Part shown: positions 15,150 through 24,394 of the stretch, piece after piece
How positions within the stretch are numbered: position 1 is the first letter of the stretch
Layout of the letters: every line of letters starts with the position of its first letter
Source: Bacteroidota bacterium
GTDB lineage: Bacteria; Bacteroidota; Bacteroidia; Chitinophagales; Chitinophagaceae
Length of the DNA stretch: 64,000 nucleotides
Assembly (NCBI GenBank): GCA_016868475.1
Contig: VGGU01000001.1
Span: forward strand, 57,405-121,404
Direction of reading: 5' to 3'
The notes under the pieces: model-generated
The model's database searches: none
Seen by the model: only the letters and a program-made list of their open reading frames with translations
Told to the model about the DNA's origin: nothing
Made by a program: the position numbers and the translations under genes

Positions 15150-15997
15150 GAATGATACGTGTAATAGCCCTCTCCGGATTTTTTACCCCATTTACCCTGT
15201 TGCACTAACTGTTGTTGTATCCAGGAAGGTTCCAACCGTTCAGGTTTCCCTAATTGTTCATATACGGAACAACTAACGGCATAATTGATATCGTTTCCTA
15301 TCAGGTCCATCAATCGAAATGGCCCCATTCTAAAACCTGCTGATTCCAACAAACGATCAATTTGTTCAAAACCACCGGCGTTGTTTTCGGCTATGCGCAG
15401 AGATTCAATATAATAAGGACGAGCAACGCGATTTACAATAAATCCAGGCGCATCAGCACAAACAACGGCCGTTTTTCCAATTTGATTGATGAGCGTAACC
15501 GCTGTATCAAGAATTTCGGGCTTGGTAAATGAAGTTTGCACTACCTCCACCAATTTCATTAAGGTAGCCGGATTAAAAAAATGTAACCCAATTACCCGCT
15601 CAGGGTGTAAAACTTGTTTAGCAAGTTCTGTAATGGATAAGGAAGAAGTGTTACTTGCAAAAATGCAATCACCATGATTCAACTCTGCCAATTGATTAAA
15701 GAGAGCCACCTTAGCTGCAGGCTTTTCTACAATGGCTTCTATAAATAATTCTGCCAAACATTCCTCCAGTTCAGGAGTATAGCGGATTAATGCCAGTGTT
15801 TTTGCTTTCTCCGCTTCTGAGATCTTTCCTTTTGCAACTGCTTTGGCCAATTCTTTTTCATGCTCCAATTGCGCCTGTGTCAGTGCCTGTGGATTTAGAT
15901 CAAATAGCAGAGTGGAAAAACCTGCACCTGCCATTGTAAGCGCAATGCCTTTTCCCATGGTACCTGCACCACAAACCCCAACTGTTTGAATTTCCAT
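15146..15997 (-). CDS. 3-hydroxyacyl-CoA dehydrogenase (3-hydroxybutyryl-CoA dehydrogenase family)
   Basis: 283 residues, the single-domain Hbd/PaaH size. Rossmann motif GVCGAGTMGKGIA at the N-terminus, acidic FDLN for NAD, SNTSSLSI with the catalytic region, HFFNPATLMKLVEV with the catalytic His and PGFIVNRVARPYY at the domain junction. It oxidises an L-3-hydroxyacyl-CoA with NAD+. Candidates are 3-hydroxybutyryl-CoA or 3-hydroxyadipyl-CoA; the latter would serve the phenylacetate pathway whose genes occur at the right end of this window. The gene is followed by the epimerase and preceded 13 bases upstream by pheS. Confidence 0.9.
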   Translation of the reverse strand: MEIQTVGVCGAGTMGKGIALTMAGAGFSTLLFDLNPQALTQAQLEHEKELAKAVAKGKISEAEKAKTLALIRYTPELEECLAELFIEAIVEKPAAKVALFNQLAELNHGDCIFASNTSSLSITELAKQVLHPERVIGLHFFNPATLMKLVEVVQTSFTKPEILDTAVTLINQIGKTAVVCADAPGFIVNRVARPYYIESLRIAENNAGGFEQIDRLLESAGFRMGPFRLMDLIGNDINYAVSCSVYEQLGKPERLEPSWIQQQLVQQGKWGKKSGEGYYTYHS

Positions 15998-16010
15998 ACA
16001 CGCAGATTTA

Positions 16011-17042
16011 TCAGGTAGCGGCTGTAAACTGTTTTAAGAAGCGCACATCATTTTCACTGAAGAGTCTCAAGTCATTTACTCCGTATTTCAACATGGCCGG
16101 GCGTTCAACACCCATGCCAAAAGCAAATCCGCTGTATTGTTCCGGGTCAATACCACAATTAGTTAACACATTAGGATGAACCATGCCACAGCCCAGGATT
16201 TCTACCCAACCTGTTTTTTTACAAACATGACAACCTTTGCTATCACAGATAAAACAGCTTACATCCATTTCCGCACTGGGTTCAGTGAAAGGAAAATAAG
16301 AGGGTCTAAAACGAACTTTTGCCTGTGGGCCATACATCTCTTGTACAAAAAAATAAAGTGTTTGTTTCAGGTCTGCGAATGAAACATTCTTATCGATATA
16401 GAGCCCTTCGATTTGATGAAAAAAGCAGTGACTACGCGCACTGATGGTTTCATTTCGAAACACTCGACCAGGCATTAGCATGCGAATCGGAAGCTTTCCT
16501 TTTTCCATTTCCCGAATTTGTACACTACTGGTATGTGTGCGCAATACCCAATCGGGATTTTGTTGGATATAAAAAGTATCCTGCATATCTCTTGCCGGGT
16601 GATGGGCCGGTAAATTCAAAGCACCAAAATTGTGCCAGTCGTCTTCAATTTCAGGTCCTTCAGCTACTGCAAACCCCAGTCGTTGAAAAATAGATACAAT
16701 CTGATTGCGCATTAAGGTAACCGGATGACGAGATCCTACCGGAAATGCATCGCCAGGCAAGGATAAATCTGCGGGGGTATCTTTTGCTGAAGCCTTCGGG
16801 GTTGATGCAGCACGAAGTGTTTCATAATGTGCCTCGGTAAACTGCTTGAATTCGTTCAATAGTTGACCCGCTTCTTTCTTTTGCTCGGGAGCAACCTCTT
16901 TCAACAGCCCCATCAAATTCTTGAGCAGCCCCTTTGTACCCAGGTATTTGATACGAAATTCCTCTACCTGTGAAAGGTCTTGAGTTTGAAACGCGCTGAT
17001 TTCCTGACGAAGATTTTCGATTTGGTCCCGGAGATTCTTCAT
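16011..17042 (-). CDS. pheS: Phenylalanine-tRNA ligase alpha subunit
   Basis: 343 residues from ATG 17042. N-terminal coiled coil (about 1-85), then the class II core with motif 2 FRNETISARSHCFFHQIEGL and motif 3 FGMGVERPAML. A Cys cluster CFICDSKGCHVCKKTGW within the core suggests a bound metal and is an insertion seen in some Bacteroidota enzymes. The track's start at 17069 is nine codons earlier and overlaps a TACTTTTG promoter box, so ATG 17042 is chosen. pheT is not in the window. Confidence 0.95.
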   Translation of the reverse strand: MKNLRDQIENLRQEISAFQTQDLSQVEEFRIKYLGTKGLLKNLMGLLKEVAPEQKKEAGQLLNEFKQFTEAHYETLRAASTPKASAKDTPADLSLPGDAFPVGSRHPVTLMRNQIVSIFQRLGFAVAEGPEIEDDWHNFGALNLPAHHPARDMQDTFYIQQNPDWVLRTHTSSVQIREMEKGKLPIRMLMPGRVFRNETISARSHCFFHQIEGLYIDKNVSFADLKQTLYFFVQEMYGPQAKVRFRPSYFPFTEPSAEMDVSCFICDSKGCHVCKKTGWVEILGCGMVHPNVLTNCGIDPEQYSGFAFGMGVERPAMLKYGVNDLRLFSENDVRFLKQFTAAT

Positions 17043-17046
17043 CTGA

Positions 17047-17054
17047 CAAAAGTA
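17047..17054 (-). promoter_or_regulatory. Candidate -7 box of pheS
   Basis: Minus-strand TACTTTTG matches TAnnTTTG with exactly four bases (TCAG) before the ATG, predicting a leaderless mRNA, the same geometry as murI. Confidence 0.5.
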
Positions 17055-17086
17055 AGTCCAAACCTTCAATTAAGTATCTTGCGTGT

Positions 17087-18223
17087 ATGTCCGATCAGCT
17101 TGGAATTGCCGATTTTTTATCGCCGGTTAATAAAGCCTTTCTTTCGCAGGATGCGGGATATAAAGAAGGTCAGATAGGGTATTCGATTGCTACCTATGAG
17201 GAGTTTATGCCCGAACTGGAAGACGTTTCATTTGTACTGGTGGGATGTCCGGAACATCGTGGTGCCGGTATTGAGCAACAACAAACGGATGCCCCAGATG
17301 TTATTCGCGCTCAGTTTTATTCATTGTACTATTGGCATGCCGATTTAAAACTTGCCGATTTGGGCAATGTTAGAATGGGAGCCAGTATTTCCGATACTTA
17401 TGCAGCCCTTAGAACCGTGGTACAAGCAATCATCGCAGAGGGTAAAACAGTAATAATACTTGGCGGCTCGCATGATCTTACGTTGGCACAATATCAGGCC
17501 TATGCCAGTACCCGCCAGTTGATAGAAGCCACTTGTGTTGATGCATTAATTGATCTGCAACCCGATGCAATTTTACCCGTTGAAAATTTTCTGATGGAAA
17601 TGCTAACGGGCATGCCTAATTATCTAAAACACTATAATCATATTGCTTTTCAGAGTTACTATGTTCATCCTACAGTATTGGAAACCCTTGATAAATTACG
17701 TTTTGACTGTTACCGGGTAGGCAATGTAAAAGAATCGCTGGACGAAATGGAACCCGTGATCCGCAATAGTCATCTCTTTAGTTTTGATATTAGTGCCTTG
17801 AGCAATGCCCATTCTCCGGCCAGTACCATTTCTCCCAATGGACTAACGGGCGAAGAAGCCTGCGCTTTATTCCGCTATGCAGGCATGAGCCCTGCCGTAA
17901 ACTCAGTAGGAGTGTATGGATATGATCCGCGATTAGATCGACAGGAACTTTCAGCTAAACAAATTGCGCAACAACTCTGGTACTTATTAGACGGAAGAAG
18001 CCGAGGTAAAAGAGAAGCCTCTCTCACAGAAAAGGATTCATTCAATGAATACTATATGGCTTTTGCCGAAGTAGAAACGGTGTTCTTGCAAAGCAAAAAA
18101 ACCGGACGTTGGTGGATGCAATTACCAGATAAGAAATTTATTGCCTGCAGTTATAAAGATTATCTGTTGGCAAGTAGTAACGAAATTCCGGAACGCTGGT
18201 TACGCGCGCAGGAAAGAGGATAA
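17087..18223 (+). CDS. Arginase/formimidoylglutamase-fold protein with altered metal site
   Basis: 378 residues. The ureohydrolase fold is recognisable from GCPEHRGAGIEQQQTDAPDVIR, ILGGSHDLTLAQY, VDALIDLQ and LFSFDISALSNAHSP. In active arginases the second motif is DAHxD and the third SxDxDxxDP; here the His of DAHxD is Leu and the third motif is SFDISAL, so at least two Mn ligands seem lost. Many Bacteroidota carry such formimidoylglutamase-like proteins. Catalysis is therefore doubtful and no hut genes are nearby. dacB follows seven bases after the stop, suggesting one transcript. The GTG/ATG options near 17087 give no better start than the ATG used. Confidence 0.8.
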   Translation: MSDQLGIADFLSPVNKAFLSQDAGYKEGQIGYSIATYEEFMPELEDVSFVLVGCPEHRGAGIEQQQTDAPDVIRAQFYSLYYWHADLKLADLGNVRMGASISDTYAALRTVVQAIIAEGKTVIILGGSHDLTLAQYQAYASTRQLIEATCVDALIDLQPDAILPVENFLMEMLTGMPNYLKHYNHIAFQSYYVHPTVLETLDKLRFDCYRVGNVKESLDEMEPVIRNSHLFSFDISALSNAHSPASTISPNGLTGEEACALFRYAGMSPAVNSVGVYGYDPRLDRQELSAKQIAQQLWYLLDGRSRGKREASLTEKDSFNEYYMAFAEVETVFLQSKKTGRWWMQLPDKKFIACSYKDYLLASSNEIPERWLRAQERG

Positions 18224-18230
18224 TAGTCTC

Positions 18231-19562
18231 ATGAATAAATACAGCCTATCATTTGTAATATTCCTAGTCAGTGCAATCCTGTCAGGATGCAGTATTCCGC
18301 AAGCATTACAACGCAGGGCGAACAAAGAAATCATTAAACAACAGGCCTTTCAAACGGCTCATGTAGGAATTAGCCTCTACGATCCATCCACTAAAAAATA
18401 TTGGTTCAATTATCAGGGCGATAAATATTTTATTCCGGCAAGCAATATCAAGATCCCCACTTGTTATGCGGCCATGAAGTATCTGGGAGATAGTTTACCA
18501 AGCGCCTATGTTTGGGATAGTGCAGGAGCTTGCTACATAACCCCATTAGGGGATCCTACTTTTTTATTAGCTGAATTTAGCTATCAGCCACTCTGGGATA
18601 AAATGCGTTTGGCAAATGGTCCAGTGATAATTAATTATTCTACGCAACATACATTTACGCCCTATGGAAGTGGGTGGTCCTGGGATGATTATCAAGAAGC
18701 GTATCTGGCAGAGCGAAGCGCCTTTCCTATTTATGGAAATGTGATTAGTTTTCAGCGAAAGAACGGCCAGCTTCATTCGGTTCCATCATTGGCATTGCAA
18801 CCACCCTTTATGCAGGAGTCGATGATACAGCAGTTAGGGAAAAGCGATCAATTCCAAATAACTCGTTCGTTCGATCAAAATCAATTTAGTGTTATCCCGG
18901 CTACAGGATCATTTCGTGGAGCTATCCTGCCTTTCAAAACCAAGGATGGTGTTACGGCATTTCAATTTTTACAAGACACGTTGCAGCGCATCGGAATTGC
19001 CGCTTCCCTTCAATTATCCAATAGACAACCAGCGGGGAAGTTAATTTATTCCATTCCTACTGATTCATTGCTCAAACTCATCATGCATCGTAGCGATAAT
19101 TTTTTTGCAGAGCAATCGCTGTTAATGGTCAGCCAACAATTATTGAATCGGATGAGCGATGAGCAATTGATAGATACCCTGCTGAAAAGTGATTTTGTTG
19201 ATCTTCCCCAACAACCTCGTTGGGTTGATGGATCCGGACTGAGTCGGTACAATCTGTTTTCTCCTCAAGATTTTGTGCATATCCTTGAAAAAATGAAGGA
19301 TCAATTTGGAATGGAACGGATCAAAGGAATTTTTACTACGGGAGGCGAAGGTTCATTAACGAAATATTACAAGCAGGACAGCGGCTTTATCTATGCAAAA
19401 ACCGGTACACTTAGCGGAGTGGTAACCTTGAGTGGCTATCTGTATACAAAGAAGGGAAAATTGCTTTTATTTTCCACGATGGTAAATAATCATCGTTCCA
19501 GTACCACTGAAATCAGAAAACAAATTGAAAAATTCTTGACCCAGGTCAGGGCTGCTTATTGA
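18231..19562 (+). CDS. dacB: D-alanyl-D-alanine carboxypeptidase/endopeptidase, PBP4 type (lipoprotein)
   Basis: 443 residues from ATG 18231. N-terminal lipobox ILSGCS with Cys20, so predicted membrane-anchored in the periplasm, unlike soluble E. coli PBP4. Family S13 active-site motifs: SxxK as PASNIKIPT (Ser71, Lys74), SxN as HRSDNFFAEQ and KTG as YAKTGTLSGVVTLSGY. It trims stem peptides or cuts cross-links in peptidoglycan. The track's N-terminal 30 residues are antisense-free but read through the previous gene and are excluded. Its stop directly abuts the mutL stop. Confidence 0.92.
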   Translation: MNKYSLSFVIFLVSAILSGCSIPQALQRRANKEIIKQQAFQTAHVGISLYDPSTKKYWFNYQGDKYFIPASNIKIPTCYAAMKYLGDSLPSAYVWDSAGACYITPLGDPTFLLAEFSYQPLWDKMRLANGPVIINYSTQHTFTPYGSGWSWDDYQEAYLAERSAFPIYGNVISFQRKNGQLHSVPSLALQPPFMQESMIQQLGKSDQFQITRSFDQNQFSVIPATGSFRGAILPFKTKDGVTAFQFLQDTLQRIGIAASLQLSNRQPAGKLIYSIPTDSLLKLIMHRSDNFFAEQSLLMVSQQLLNRMSDEQLIDTLLKSDFVDLPQQPRWVDGSGLSRYNLFSPQDFVHILEKMKDQFGMERIKGIFTTGGEGSLTKYYKQDSGFIYAKTGTLSGVVTLSGYLYTKKGKLLLFSTMVNNHRSSTTEIRKQIEKFLTQVRAAY

Positions 19563-21404
19563 TCAACGGTTCAGCAGCAGCTGTTCTACTTCTTCTTTTT
19601 GCAATGTTCTAAATACCGGCACACCAAAAGGAGATAAATGTGGTTCCTTACAGGCAAACAGATCGGTGATCAATTGTTTCATCTCAGGCTCATTCAATAC
19701 TGTTCCTGCTTTGATGGCTTGTTGTTTGGCCAAACTCCTGCATAACTTTTCATGAAGCGGCAGGGCCAGCGCAGTGTTAAAGTGCTTGTATTCCTCTAAC
19801 ACGGCTTCCAAAATAGTCTCTTCTTTTCCATTTTCAAATCCGGCAGGGAGGCCTTGAATTAGAAAATCGGTTGTGTTTATTTTTTCGACCAAAAACCCAA
19901 AGGTTGTTAAATCCGCTAATAATTCTTGGAGCAAGCTGGCATCGGTTAGGCTCAATGTAATAGTATTGGGAAACAACAAAGGTTGAGTAGTTGTTTTTTT
20001 ATCCGCACGCTGTTGAACATATTTTTCATAGAGAATTCTTTCATGCGCTGCCTGTTGATCGATCAAGGTGCAGGTATGAGCTTGTGCAAAAAGAATATAA
20101 GACTGCAATAGCTGAACTGTAGTATTTGGCGCGGACGAACCCAGGACTCCTGCATGTAAATTCAATTCAGGTTCTGCTACGCCATCTTCTTTTCCCGAGG
20201 AACTATAACCTGTAGTAAGTGGTTGAAATGGTTTCCAATTTTTGGCAGATTGTGTGGAATCCGGTTCAATCCGATGAGCTTGATTTTTCTGTGTAAAATG
20301 CTGATATAAGTTACCCTCTTGAATAGCCGAACGAGTTTGCTCGGTAAAAGGTTGTTGTATGGAATCGAGTTGCTGTATAGAAGCATCTAGTTCAAAATCA
20401 AGGGTAGGAGTAATGCTAAATTGCGCTAGGGCATGCCGGATAGCAGCCTGTACAAAGGCGTACACGATTTTATCGTCCTCAAACTTAATCTCCTGCTTGG
20501 TTGGATGAACATTGATGTCTACTTGTTGTGGGTCAAGATCTATGAACAATACATAAAGTGGAAAATGATCTGCAGGTAATAAAGCCTGAAATGCGTTCAT
20601 CACTGCATGATGGAGATAAGAACTTTTAATAAACCGGTTATTGACAAAAAAGTACTGATCTCCCCTTGTTTTACGTGCAGAATCCGGTTTGCCAACAAAA
20701 CCACGAATGGTTAAATAATCAGTTTCTTCTTGTACTCCTACCAGTTTTGAAGCATAATTACTCCCCAATAATTGAACTATGCGTTGTTTTAAACTACCAG
20801 ACTCCAATTGATAGAGTTGTTGATTATTGGCGTGCAGCGAAAATTGAATAGTCGGAAATGCCATGGCCACCCTTGTGAACTCCTCTATAATATGGCGCAT
20901 CTCTGCTGCATTGCTTTTCAAAAAATTTCTACGGGCCGGAATATTGAAAAACAAATTTTTCATGGCCAGACTGGTGCCGGTAACCATACCAATGGGTTCC
21001 TCACGCGTAATAACACTGTGTTCAACCTCAATAAATATACCTGATGGGTTAGTAGCAAGTTTTGTTTTTAGTTCCACTTGTGCCACAGCAGCAATACTAG
21101 CCAATGCCTCTCCCCGAAAACCCATGGTTCGGATATGAAACAGATCCTCAATGCTGCTGATTTTGGAAGTAGCATGCCGGGCAAAACAAAGACGAGCATC
21201 CTCTTCCGACATGCCCTTTCCGTTGTCTGTTACCTGTACCAAGGATTTGCCCGCATCCTCAATGATCAACTCAATAGCTGTTGCACCCGCATCCACGGCA
21301 TTCTCTAACAACTCTTTGACCGCACTGGCAGGACGTTGAATTACTTCGCCTGCGGCAATCTGATTGGCAATATGGTCAGGTAAAATCTGTATCAAGTGCG
21401 CCAC
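19563..21404 (-). CDS. mutL: DNA mismatch repair protein MutL
   Basis: 613 residues from GTG 21404. N-terminal GHKL ATPase: ANQIAAGEVIQRPASAVKELLENAVDAGA, VTDNGKGM, ARHATSKI, TMGFRGEALASIAAV and GTSLAMKNLFFNIPARRNFLKS. The C-terminal dimerisation domain ends near CKEPHLSPFGVPVFRT. No DQHAxxERI(x)4E endonuclease motif is intact, but DQQAAHERILYEKY is the corresponding site with His to Gln at its third position, so endonuclease activity is possible, not certain. The track starts at a TTG that falls in the promoter box, and the GTG gives the start seen in homologues. Confidence 0.95.
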   Translation of the reverse strand: MAHLIQILPDHIANQIAAGEVIQRPASAVKELLENAVDAGATAIELIIEDAGKSLVQVTDNGKGMSEEDARLCFARHATSKISSIEDLFHIRTMGFRGEALASIAAVAQVELKTKLATNPSGIFIEVEHSVITREEPIGMVTGTSLAMKNLFFNIPARRNFLKSNAAEMRHIIEEFTRVAMAFPTIQFSLHANNQQLYQLESGSLKQRIVQLLGSNYASKLVGVQEETDYLTIRGFVGKPDSARKTRGDQYFFVNNRFIKSSYLHHAVMNAFQALLPADHFPLYVLFIDLDPQQVDINVHPTKQEIKFEDDKIVYAFVQAAIRHALAQFSITPTLDFELDASIQQLDSIQQPFTEQTRSAIQEGNLYQHFTQKNQAHRIEPDSTQSAKNWKPFQPLTTGYSSSGKEDGVAEPELNLHAGVLGSSAPNTTVQLLQSYILFAQAHTCTLIDQQAAHERILYEKYVQQRADKKTTTQPLLFPNTITLSLTDASLLQELLADLTTFGFLVEKINTTDFLIQGLPAGFENGKEETILEAVLEEYKHFNTALALPLHEKLCRSLAKQQAIKAGTVLNEPEMKQLITDLFACKEPHLSPFGVPVFRTLQKEEVEQLLLNR

Positions 21405-21416
21405 TTTTCGAGCCTT

Positions 21417-21424
21417 CAAAAATA
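21417..21424 (-). promoter_or_regulatory. Candidate -7 box of mutL
   Basis: Minus-strand TATTTTTG matches TAnnTTTG and covers the TTG used as the ORF start by the track. The GTG start is 12 bases downstream. Confidence 0.5.
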
Positions 21425-21471
21425 CGGCTTTGCCCTCGATACAGCCAACAAATTACTTGCTTCAAATGAAG

Positions 21472-21479
21472 TACTTTTA
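21472..21479 (+). promoter_or_regulatory. Candidate -7 box of the GH3 fusion gene
   Basis: TACTTTTA (one mismatch to TAnnTTTG) lies exactly four bases before the ATG at 21484, again the leaderless geometry. It is divergent from the mutL box 48 bases away. Confidence 0.4.
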
Positions 21480-21483
21480 ACCG

Positions 21484-24387
21484 ATGAGGGCAACTATACA
21501 ACGGGCTTGCTTGCTGCTGTTGCTAGCAACCACTTTAAATGCCAATGCACAAAACACTCAGGAACATGCCCAACAAAAATGGGTGGACAGTGTTTTTAAC
21601 AGTTTAACTCCTGAGCAACGCATTGCACAACTCATGGTGATTCGCGCGCATTCTAACCTGGGCGCGGAACATATTGCTAAAGTGGAAAGTGATATTAGAA
21701 ATTATAATGTGGGTGGGCTTTGTTTTTTTCAGGGCGGACCTGTGAGACAAGCCTTACTTACCAATCAATATCAGTCCATTGCCCAAACCCCCTTGCTTAT
21801 TACTATTGATGGAGAATGGGGAGTAGGTATGCGGTTGGACAGTGTTGATCGGTTACCCTATCAACTTAGCTTGGGGGCTGTTAATGACGCTACATTATCA
21901 TACCGCATTGGAGTTGCCATGGGTCAACAATGCAAGCGTTTGGGCATTCATGTAAACTATGCACCCGTAGTAGACGTAAATAATAACCCAAATAATCCGG
22001 TAATTGGATTTAGATCATTTGGGGCTGATAAAGAAAAAGTGGCAAGATTTGCTGTGGCCATTACAAAGGGAATGCAGGATGTGGGAATCATGGCCTGCGC
22101 AAAACATTTTCCGGGTCATGGCGATGTGAATGTTGATTCACACTACGATTTACCGATCATAAACAAATCAATGGACCAACTGAATGCAGTAGAGTTGTAT
22201 CCATTTAAAAAAGTTTTTGAAGCAGGTATTGGTAGTGCCATGGTGGCACATCTTTCCGTGCCCGCCATAGATACCACTATCAACAGACCAACATCTATTT
22301 CAAAACCAGCCATTACCGGCATTTTGCGTAACCAATTGAATTTTCAGGGACTCGCTTTTACGGATGCGTTGGAGATGAAAGGAATTGCAAAACATTATCC
22401 TGGTGGAACTATTGCTGTGGAAGCTATTATTGCAGGGAATGATATACTTTGTTTACCAGCCAGTGTTCCAGCATCTATTCAGGCTATTCAACAGGCTATC
22501 ACCGATGGAAGATTAACACAAACGGAAGTAGATGCCAAGGTTATTAAAGTGCTCAATGCAAAATATGCTTTGGGGTTAAGTGCCCCACAATTGGTAGATA
22601 CCACAAATTTGATCGCAGATCTCAATGAAAAATCCACTTCTTTGCGAAAAGAAGCTGCTCGCAAAGGACTTACCTTGCTTAAACAATTGCCTGCAACCTT
22701 ACGTGCGCAATTCAAGAAAGAGCAGCCACGCGTTGCCTATGTTCAATTGGGGGGTAATGAACCTACTGTTTTTGGAAAAAGAGTACAGCAAGATTGGAAC
22801 GCTGCCTCCTATCATTTAAATTATCTCGACTCTATTGAAAAGGCCCACTCCATCTTGACTGAAATAAAAACAAAAGGTTTTGATATAGTATTGGTAGGCT
22901 TGCACGATTACGCCAACAAGCCAATGAATAATTTTAATATCAGCACGGCTGCTATTTACCTGGGTAATGCATTACAAGGAGATAGCACACTGACGCTACT
23001 ATTTGGAAACGTTTTAGCTGCAAAAAATTTCTGTTCAGCCAACTCAGTGGTGGCTTTACAACAAGATGATTCAATCACCAATCAAATTGCCGCAGACTGG
23101 TTGCAAGGAGATTTTCCGGCTCGTGGTCGATTACAAGTGGAAGTTTGTGAATTTTCATTGGGTGATGGGGTGCAACAACCCAAGGTAAAGCGTTCTTCCG
23201 TTCAACTCAGAAAGCGATTAGCTGAAGTTGATGATATACTAGAGGAGGGGCTTGCAAAAAAAGCATACCCCGGTGCAGTGGTGCTTGCCGTTCAACGTGG
23301 TACAATTCTCTATCAAAAATCAGTAGGGCAGCAAGCAGTTACTGATTCCACGCCCATTAAACCTGAACATATTTTTGATCTGGCCTCTGTGACAAAAATT
23401 TCAGCTACTACGGTGGCTGTTATGAAATTAGTAGAAGAGGGAAAATTAAAGTTATCCGGACAACTTAAAGATTATCTGCCTTGGGTCAAAGGATCTGATA
23501 AAGAGACCTTGAATATTAAAGACATTTTACTGCACCAGGCAGGGCTGGTTCCTTTTATTCCCTTTTATAAAGAAACTATCGATGCAAATGGTAACCCCGA
23601 CACCAGCTTATACGTTACGGTAGCTAAAAAAGGGTTCACCGTACGGGTTGCAGAAAATTTATATCGAAGAGATGATTGGAAGGATACTTTACTTGCACGT
23701 ATTTTAAAAAGTCCACTCGGGCCACAAGGCAAATACGTTTACAGTGATAATGATTTTATTTTTTTGGGATTGATAGTTGAACAGCTCACTGGAAAAACAT
23801 TGGAACAATATGTACAGGATAATTTTTACCGTCCATTAGGAATGTATACTACAGGATACACTCCTCGCCGACGCTTCCCGTTGCAGTCAATAGTGCCTAC
23901 AGAAACAGAAACGCAGTTCAGAAAGCAAACAATGCGCGGGGATGTTCATGACGAAGGCGCTTCTTTATTTGGCGGGGTTGCAGGACATGCCGGATTATTT
24001 TCTAACGCCTGTGATTTAGCCATGCTTTATCAAATGCTACTACAAGGAGGAAAGTTCAATGGCAGACGATATTTAAAAGAGTCCACCATTCAACTGTTTA
24101 GCAATTACCAATTGGAAAATAGCAGACGAGGTCTGGGGTTTGATAAACCAGAAAAAGATAATCAGTTCAAAAAAGACCCCTATCCTTCTCTTTTAGCTTC
24201 TCCAGCTACTTTTGGTCATACTGGTTTTACCGGTACCTGTGTTTGGGTTGACCCCAAACAAGAGCTGATATATGTGTTTCTCTCCAATCGAGTAAATCCC
24301 ACCCGTGCTAATAATTTACTAGGCCAACTGCAGATCCGCGGACGCATCCAAGATGCAATTTATCGGGCTATTGGGGTAGATGACTAA
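21484..24387 (+). CDS. Glycoside hydrolase family 3 beta-N-acetylhexosaminidase fused to a serine beta-lactamase-like hydrolase
   Basis: 967 residues with a cleavable signal peptide (1-23). Residues about 30-370 are a GH3 domain: KHFPGHGDVNVDSHYD carries the catalytic His of NagZ-type enzymes and Asp294 in FTDALEMKG is the nucleophile. A linker domain (about 375-560) follows. Residues about 575-965 are a class C beta-lactamase/PBP-like domain: SxxK as ASVTKISAT (Ser635, Lys638), YSDND for YxN and FGHTGFTGT for HTG. Such fusions are known in Bacteroidota and are thought to act on peptidoglycan or muropeptides in the periplasm. One intact frame spans both halves. Confidence 0.93.
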   Translation: MRATIQRACLLLLLATTLNANAQNTQEHAQQKWVDSVFNSLTPEQRIAQLMVIRAHSNLGAEHIAKVESDIRNYNVGGLCFFQGGPVRQALLTNQYQSIAQTPLLITIDGEWGVGMRLDSVDRLPYQLSLGAVNDATLSYRIGVAMGQQCKRLGIHVNYAPVVDVNNNPNNPVIGFRSFGADKEKVARFAVAITKGMQDVGIMACAKHFPGHGDVNVDSHYDLPIINKSMDQLNAVELYPFKKVFEAGIGSAMVAHLSVPAIDTTINRPTSISKPAITGILRNQLNFQGLAFTDALEMKGIAKHYPGGTIAVEAIIAGNDILCLPASVPASIQAIQQAITDGRLTQTEVDAKVIKVLNAKYALGLSAPQLVDTTNLIADLNEKSTSLRKEAARKGLTLLKQLPATLRAQFKKEQPRVAYVQLGGNEPTVFGKRVQQDWNAASYHLNYLDSIEKAHSILTEIKTKGFDIVLVGLHDYANKPMNNFNISTAAIYLGNALQGDSTLTLLFGNVLAAKNFCSANSVVALQQDDSITNQIAADWLQGDFPARGRLQVEVCEFSLGDGVQQPKVKRSSVQLRKRLAEVDDILEEGLAKKAYPGAVVLAVQRGTILYQKSVGQQAVTDSTPIKPEHIFDLASVTKISATTVAVMKLVEEGKLKLSGQLKDYLPWVKGSDKETLNIKDILLHQAGLVPFIPFYKETIDANGNPDTSLYVTVAKKGFTVRVAENLYRRDDWKDTLLARILKSPLGPQGKYVYSDNDFIFLGLIVEQLTGKTLEQYVQDNFYRPLGMYTTGYTPRRRFPLQSIVPTETETQFRKQTMRGDVHDEGASLFGGVAGHAGLFSNACDLAMLYQMLLQGGKFNGRRYLKESTIQLFSNYQLENSRRGLGFDKPEKDNQFKKDPYPSLLASPATFGHTGFTGTCVWVDPKQELIYVFLSNRVNPTRANNLLGQLQIRGRIQDAIYRAIGVDD

Positions 24388-24394
24388 GGAATAA

